A DNA stretch of 64,000 bases from a bacterium (GTDB lineage: Bacteria; Acidobacteriota; Thermoanaerobaculia; Multivoradales; J023). Both the position numbers and the translations under genes were made by a program. The stretch lies in the NCBI GenBank assembly GCA_024226315.1, contig JAAELT010000102.1, positions 1-64,000 of the forward strand. Direction: 5' to 3'. Shown here one piece after another: positions 58,700-64,000 of the stretch. Numbering within the stretch: position 1 is the stretch's first letter; each line of letters opens with the position of its first letter. The notes below the pieces were generated by a model. It saw only the letters and a program-made list of their open reading frames with translations, ran no database searches and was not told the DNA's origin.

Positions 58700-60109
58700 T
58701 CACTCCCAACGCAGGAACCGAACCGCCAGCGGCTTCAGCAGCAACCCCGCCAGGCTGCCGGTGAGCTGGCCGTCCTTGAGGCGCGACCAGCGGATGGCGG
58801 CTTCCCAGGTTAGGAAGAGGCCGAGGAAGAAGGCGATGCCGTCGACGAAGTGGACGTAGTCGCCGGCCATCATGTAGATGCCGCGCCCGCACAGGGCGAG
58901 GCCGCCCACTCCGCCGGCGATGGTGGTCCAGGTGGTCCAGCGGTCGGGATCGTATTTGTAGAGCTTGGCGAGGCGCTCCTGGGTGGCGCCGTCGGTCAGG
59001 CCCCAGAGGAAGGCGAAGGTCTCGGCCCACATGGCGGACTTGGTGAGGCGCTGCTGGCGGTAGATCTCGCGCACCTCTTCGGGGTCGTAGAGGACGTAGG
59101 ACTTGAACAGCACGTTGTGCTTCGGCTTGGCGAGCAGGAAGCGGTGGCGGCGGCCGGCGTCGGTGTCGATCACGCCGCGCTCGATCAGCAGGTAGGCCTC
59201 GCCCTGGTATTCGATGCCGGTGACGTTGGCCGTCCAGTGGTCTTTGGGCATGCGGGAGATGACTTCCAGGTCGTTGGGGCCGCCTTCCAGGCGGCGGACG
59301 CGGTCGCGGGCGGTGCGCAGGCCGAGGGTGTCGACGCGTACCTGGGTGTCCTGGCGGTCGGGGGGCGTGGCGGCCTCGCGCAGGCCGCGCCAGATGATGA
59401 TGGGCAGGACGAGCAGCAGGGAGCCGGCGGGCTGGTTGCCCTTCACCGCGTAGATGCGGACGATGGATTCCACGAGAAGGTAGGCGGCGAGCGGTGCCCA
59501 GGCGACGATTCTTTTGATCAGCTCGCGATCTTCGCCGAAGGCCATGCCCTGGCTATAGGCGAAGGTCAGCATGATCACGATGGTCGACGCGATCAGCAGA
59601 ACGAGCGCCGAGATCATGGTGGCGCTGACCGGGGACACGCCGTAGGCGTTCTCGAGGCGTTTCTGGTCGGGGGCGGGGAGCAGGCCGGTGAAGACGGGCA
59701 TCAGGGCGACGGCGGCGGCCTGCTTGCGGCGCTTCTCGCGCTCGCGGTGGGCCTGGGTGAGTGCCTGGCAGGCCTCGGGGGTGAGCTCGAAGGCGGTGCG
59801 GATGACGGCGGTGTCGTCCCACTCGCGAAGGTCGTAGTAGGTGCGCCTGGGCGCGCCGGCCGAGGTGGCGACGGAGACGATCTCGTACCAGCGTTCACCG
59901 ACCAGGACCGCGGTGCCGGGGAAGGTGGCGCGGTGGAAGGCGCCCTCTTGACGCGCCTTCCAGTCGGGCACGTTGAAGCCGAGGTCGAGGCGCGGAGCGG
60001 AGCCCGTGCCCTTGGTGAGGTAGACGTCACCGCCGATGAGTTTGCGGTTTGACTTCCCCCCTTTGGAAAAGGGGGGATCGAGGGGGGATTTCTCCGGACG
60101 GCGAGACAC
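58700..60109 (-). CDS. Multi-pass membrane protein of unknown function
   Basis: Protein of up to 469 aa. Hydrophobic segments lie at about 158-185, 203-225, 232-247, 390-410 and 425-440; soluble regions between carry no catalytic motif I know. The only start seen is GTG 60109, inside a GC-rich palindromic repeat (copy at 60056-60091), so residues 1-25 (SPLDPPFSKGGKSN) are repeat-encoded. The ancestral start, near residue 30, has no ATG/GTG/TTG in frame. The real N-terminus may have been remodelled by the repeat. Confidence in the body of the gene is good. Confidence 0.6.
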   Translation of the reverse strand: MSRRPEKSPLDPPFSKGGKSNRKLIGGDVYLTKGTGSAPRLDLGFNVPDWKARQEGAFHRATFPGTAVLVGERWYEIVSVATSAGAPRRTYYDLREWDDTAVIRTAFELTPEACQALTQAHREREKRRKQAAAVALMPVFTGLLPAPDQKRLENAYGVSPVSATMISALVLLIASTIVIMLTFAYSQGMAFGEDRELIKRIVAWAPLAAYLLVESIVRIYAVKGNQPAGSLLLVLPIIIWRGLREAATPPDRQDTQVRVDTLGLRTARDRVRRLEGGPNDLEVISRMPKDHWTANVTGIEYQGEAYLLIERGVIDTDAGRRHRFLLAKPKHNVLFKSYVLYDPEEVREIYRQQRLTKSAMWAETFAFLWGLTDGATQERLAKLYKYDPDRWTTWTTIAGGVGGLALCGRGIYMMAGDYVHFVDGIAFFLGLFLTWEAAIRWSRLKDGQLTGSLAGLLLKPLAVRFLRWE

Positions 60110-60184
60110 TCTCAGTACTCTACGTGGATTCTTTGCTGGCCCGCGGAAAATCCCCCTCCGGCTCCCCCTTTTTCAAAGGGGGAG
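60056..60184. repeat. Inverted pair of a CCCCCTTTG-AAAAGGGGG repeat element
   Basis: Copy 1 at 60056-60091 and copy 2, in the opposite orientation, at 60148-60184. Both read CCCCCTTTG[G/A]AAAAGGGGG followed by GGGGGATTT. I recognise this as a widespread intergenic element in many bacterial genomes. Copy 1 overlaps the start of the 469-aa gene; copy 2 ends just after the stop of guaB. Confidence 0.75.
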
Positions 60185-60188
60185 AGAT

Positions 60189-61658
<1,470 letters not shown>

Positions 61659-61879
61659 CGGCTCGTGTTCTCCACAGCTTCGGTTGTTCGGGCGGAGGGG
61701 GCCCAGCGGACCGGGCGCTTCGGAGGATAGCACGCGGTCACGGACGCGGGTTCAAACCCTGGCGGTGGGTGGGGCATCCTAGATGTGAGATGAACGAAGG
61801 TGTAGCCATCGCACGCGCCGCGAGTGCCGGAATCGAGGGGCGCTCCTGCTACCATCCGCGGACCCGAAACGGTAGGTCC

Positions 61880-62431
61880 GTGGTGCGAGACGACGACAAG
61901 GCACAGAATGACTCGCTCGAGCGCTGGGTGGAGCGGGCGCAGGCCGGCGAGGTGGAGGCTTTCGAGGAGCTTTACCACCGCCACGTCGGCCGCGTCTACG
62001 CGCTCTGTCTGCGCATGAGTGGAGACGCCAGGGAAGCCGAGGAGCTCACCCAGGACGCCTTCGTGCGTGCCTGGGAGAAGCTCGACGGCTTTCAAGGCCG
62101 CAGCGCCTTTTCGTCGTGGCTGCACCGATTGACGGTGAACGTGGTGCTGATGCGGTGGCGCGCCAAGGGACGCCATCGCGAGCGGGTGGTGTCCTTCGGC
62201 GACGTCCCCGGCCTGGGCGAGGAGCGACACGAGCCGAAGCCCCGGCTGGCGATGGATCTCGAACGCGCCATCGCCACCCTGCCGGCGGGCGCGCGCACGG
62301 TCTTCGTGCTGCACGACGTCGAAGGTCATCGCCACCGCGACATCGCTGAGCTGACGGGGCTGGCGGTCGGCACGTCGAAGACTCAGCTCCACCGCGCCCG
62401 GCGACTCTTGAGAAAGGCATTGGGACGATGA
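61880..62431 (+). CDS. ECF RNA polymerase sigma factor
   Basis: Protein of about 183 aa. Region 2 has FEELYHRHVGRVYALCLRM, DAREAEELTQDAFVRAWEKL and FSSWLHRLTVNV; region 4 has RTVFVLHDVEGHRHRDIAELTGLAVGTSKTQLHRAR. A classic RpoE-like ECF sigma. GTG 61880 (or 61883) is the likeliest start, since extending to ATG 61790 or 61769 adds unrelated residues. The stop overlaps the anti-sigma start by 4 nt. Confidence 0.92.
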   Translation: MVRDDDKAQNDSLERWVERAQAGEVEAFEELYHRHVGRVYALCLRMSGDAREAEELTQDAFVRAWEKLDGFQGRSAFSSWLHRLTVNVVLMRWRAKGRHRERVVSFGDVPGLGEERHEPKPRLAMDLERAIATLPAGARTVFVLHDVEGHRHRDIAELTGLAVGTSKTQLHRARRLLRKALGR

Positions 62432-63135
62432 GCGGGAAGAGGAACGAAGAAGACTGCTTACCGGTCGAGCCGCTGCTCGACGACCTGGTCGACGGCCATC
62501 TGACGGTGGACGATCACCAGCGAGTGCGTACGCATCTCGATGTTTGCGATGCCTGTGCCGAACGGCTCCGGTCGCTGGAGGCGCTGCTCGCCGAAGTCGA
62601 CGCACTGCCGCGCGGCGTCGAGCCGCCGGCGGATCTATGGCCGGCGATCGAGCCACGACTGACCGCCCGCGAGGCGCGGAGCGTCATGCCCCATTGGCCG
62701 GCCTGGGCCCGCCAGGCGGCGGCCGCGGTGGCGTTCATGGCGTTGGGCGGCGTGCTCTCCCAGGTGCTGCTGCCCGGTGGGGGCGGTGGCGGCGGCACAC
62801 CGGATCGAGCAGGCGAGGTGACGGTGGTAGAGGGGCCCGTCGATCCGATGGCCCGGTCTGACATTGCCGAGGCACACTTCGCCCTTGCCGAGGCCGACTA
62901 CCTGCACGCCAAGGAGGCACTGTGGGGCGCGGTCTACAGCAGTCGCGACAAGGTGTCTCCGGCCACGCGCGAGGTGGTGGAGCGCAATCTCCGCGTGATC
63001 GACGGAGCCATTCGGGAGCTGCGCTCGGCGCTCGAGAACGATCCCGGCAACCCGGATCTGGAGAGCCTACTGCTGGCGCAGCATCGAACCGAGATCGGCC
63101 TGCTGCAGCGGTTGGCGCGAACCACGGAAGTCTAG
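62428..63135 (+). CDS. Zinc-binding anti-sigma factor (ZAS type)
   Basis: Protein of 235 aa. HLDVCDAC (His 36, Cys 40, Cys 43) is the HxxxCxxC zinc anti-sigma motif. One TM (about 96-112) follows, then an extracytoplasmic Gly-rich linker and a helical domain (about 145-230). It should bind and hold the sigma factor encoded just upstream at the membrane until a signal arrives. ATG overlaps the sigma stop (ATGA), giving tight coupling. Confidence 0.9.
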   Translation: MSGKRNEEDCLPVEPLLDDLVDGHLTVDDHQRVRTHLDVCDACAERLRSLEALLAEVDALPRGVEPPADLWPAIEPRLTAREARSVMPHWPAWARQAAAAVAFMALGGVLSQVLLPGGGGGGGTPDRAGEVTVVEGPVDPMARSDIAEAHFALAEADYLHAKEALWGAVYSSRDKVSPATREVVERNLRVIDGAIRELRSALENDPGNPDLESLLLAQHRTEIGLLQRLARTTEV

Positions 63136-63190
63136 AGAAGCGAAACCGGCCTCGCCCTCGAGGCCTTTAGAAGATACGAGGAGACCGACC

Positions 63191-64000
63191 ATGACCAACA
63201 CACGAGCACAGATTCTTCTTGCAGCCAGTGCGCTGCTGTTCCTGCCCGCGGCGCTCGCGGCCGACACCGAGAAGGAGCGCCTGGTCGACGCCCGGCCCGA
63301 CGGCACAGTCTCGATTTCCAACGTCGCGGGCTCGGTGACCGTTACCGGCTGGGACCGCAACGAGGTCGAGGTCAAGGCCTCGCTCGGCAGCGGTGTCGAG
63401 GAGCTCCAGGTCGAGAGCCGGGGTCGTACGGTGGAGATCGAGGTCGAGCTGGTGCGGCGCAGCCACGGCCGCAACGGCAACGCCGATCTCGAGATCCGCG
63501 TGCCGATCGGCAGTGATCTGGACATCGACGTGGTCTCCGCGGAGGTCGAGATCGGCGGCGTCGAGGGCGAGCTGACGGTGGAGTCGGTGAGCGGCTCGAT
63601 CGACATCGAAGGTAGCGCCAAGCTGGTGGGCGCGGAGTCGGTGAGCGGCTCGATCGACGTCGACGGCGACGTCGCGAGCGTTACGGCCGAATCGGTGAGC
63701 GGCTCAATCGTCCTCGAGGGCGCGATCCGGGAGGTCGAGGCGGATTCCGTCAGCGGCCGCATCGAGATCAAGACCGACGAGATCGGGGCCGCCGAGCTCG
63801 AGACGGTCTCGGGCGGCATCGAGATCAGCGGCTCGCTGGCCTCGCGGGCCGAGATCGAGGCCGACAGTCACAGCGGCACGATCGTCCTACAGCTGCCGTC
63901 TTCGACCTCGGCGAGGTTTGAGGTCACCACCTACAGCGGCCGGATCGACAACGAGCTCGGCCCGCCGGCGGAGCGCACCGGCCGCTACACGCCGGGCAAG
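63191..64000 (+). CDS. DUF4097-family beta-repeat protein (3' end outside the window)
   Basis: Open to the window end (270 codons). Signal peptide about residues 1-23. The rest is a DUF4097 beta-solenoid with recurring VSGSI-type turns: ESVSGSID, ESVSGSIV, DSVSGRIE, TVSGGIE, HSGTI, TYSGRI, about every 20 residues. GAGGAGACCG precedes the ATG. It follows the anti-sigma gene by 55 nt, as DUF4097 proteins often follow ECF/anti-sigma pairs, so it is probably an output or sensor of that regulon. Confidence 0.82.
   Translation, partial: MTNTRAQILLAASALLFLPAALAADTEKERLVDARPDGTVSISNVAGSVTVTGWDRNEVEVKASLGSGVEELQVESRGRTVEIEVELVRRSHGRNGNADLEIRVPIGSDLDIDVVSAEVEIGGVEGELTVESVSGSIDIEGSAKLVGAESVSGSIDVDGDVASVTAESVSGSIVLEGAIREVEADSVSGRIEIKTDEIGAAELETVSGGIEISGSLASRAEIEADSHSGTIVLQLPSSTSARFEVTTYSGRIDNELGPPAERTGRYTPGK

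Noticed and set aside
61702..61769. tRNA-like sequence (GGGTTCAAACCC with a partial acceptor stem)
   Set aside because: The T-stem has a mismatch, the putative acceptor has another, the length between arms is too short and no proper anticodon stem exists.

Overview
The window is GC-rich (roughly two-thirds G+C by eye) and bacterial. The gene content fits an Acidobacteriota-like organism, possibly of the Thermoanaerobaculia type. This rests on an ECF sigma factor of the kind expanded in Acidobacteria and Planctomycetes, a Ser/Thr kinase with C-terminal TPRs, a TPR-CHAT protein, many FtsX/MacB-type exporters and many small palindromic intergenic repeats. No rRNA, tRNA, CRISPR array or prophage was found, so the taxonomic call is inference.

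Layout. 1-7.3 kb: secreted and membrane proteins of unknown role, an esterase-like hydrolase, and a two-gene ABC exporter whose ATPase has lost its N-terminus at a palindromic repeat. 7.3-10.1 kb: an extracellular contractile injection system (eCIS)-type AAA+ ATPase followed by a DUF4157 protein, with no eCIS structural genes nearby. 10.2-15.1 kb: a membrane GGDEF-EAL protein and a SulP-STAS-cNMP fusion transporter. 15.1-20.1 kb (minus strand): a PIN toxin with its antitoxin, then a MacAB-like exporter operon (ATPase, two permeases, HlyD adaptor). 20.3-25.1 kb: TlpA-like thioredoxin, HD protein, PilZ-like protein, single-domain response regulator, secreted amidohydrolase, small membrane protein. 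25.1-36.8 kb is mostly housekeeping: polA, an MltD-like transglycosylase with LysM repeats, an SDR with a methyltransferase-like partner, a strictosidine-synthase-like protein, clpS-clpA, a CGNR regulator and a conserved small gene pair.

37.1-47.0 kb is the most distinctive region. On the minus strand lie an ECF sigma factor, a free-standing copy of a Ser/Thr-kinase N-terminal segment, and a secreted peptide made of four near-identical 16-residue acidic Cys-containing repeats. Facing away on the plus strand are a 735-aa membrane-anchored protein with a sigma-like N-terminal half, a Ser/Thr kinase-TPR receptor overlapping it by 4 nt, and a TPR-CHAT (caspase-like) protein. Together they look like a phospho-signalling and proteolysis system.

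47.0-57.2 kb: a CARDB-type secreted gene cut short next to an IS3 transposase remnant, then a giant (about 2,996 aa) secreted multidomain protein that starts with an M23-type peptidase domain. Its C-terminal tail is shared with the unrelated secreted amidohydrolase at 23-24.8 kb. 57.4-64.0 kb: two hypothetical proteins separated by a 42-bp tandem palindrome array, guaB, and a divergent ECF sigma / zinc anti-sigma / DUF4097 operon that runs off the end of the window.
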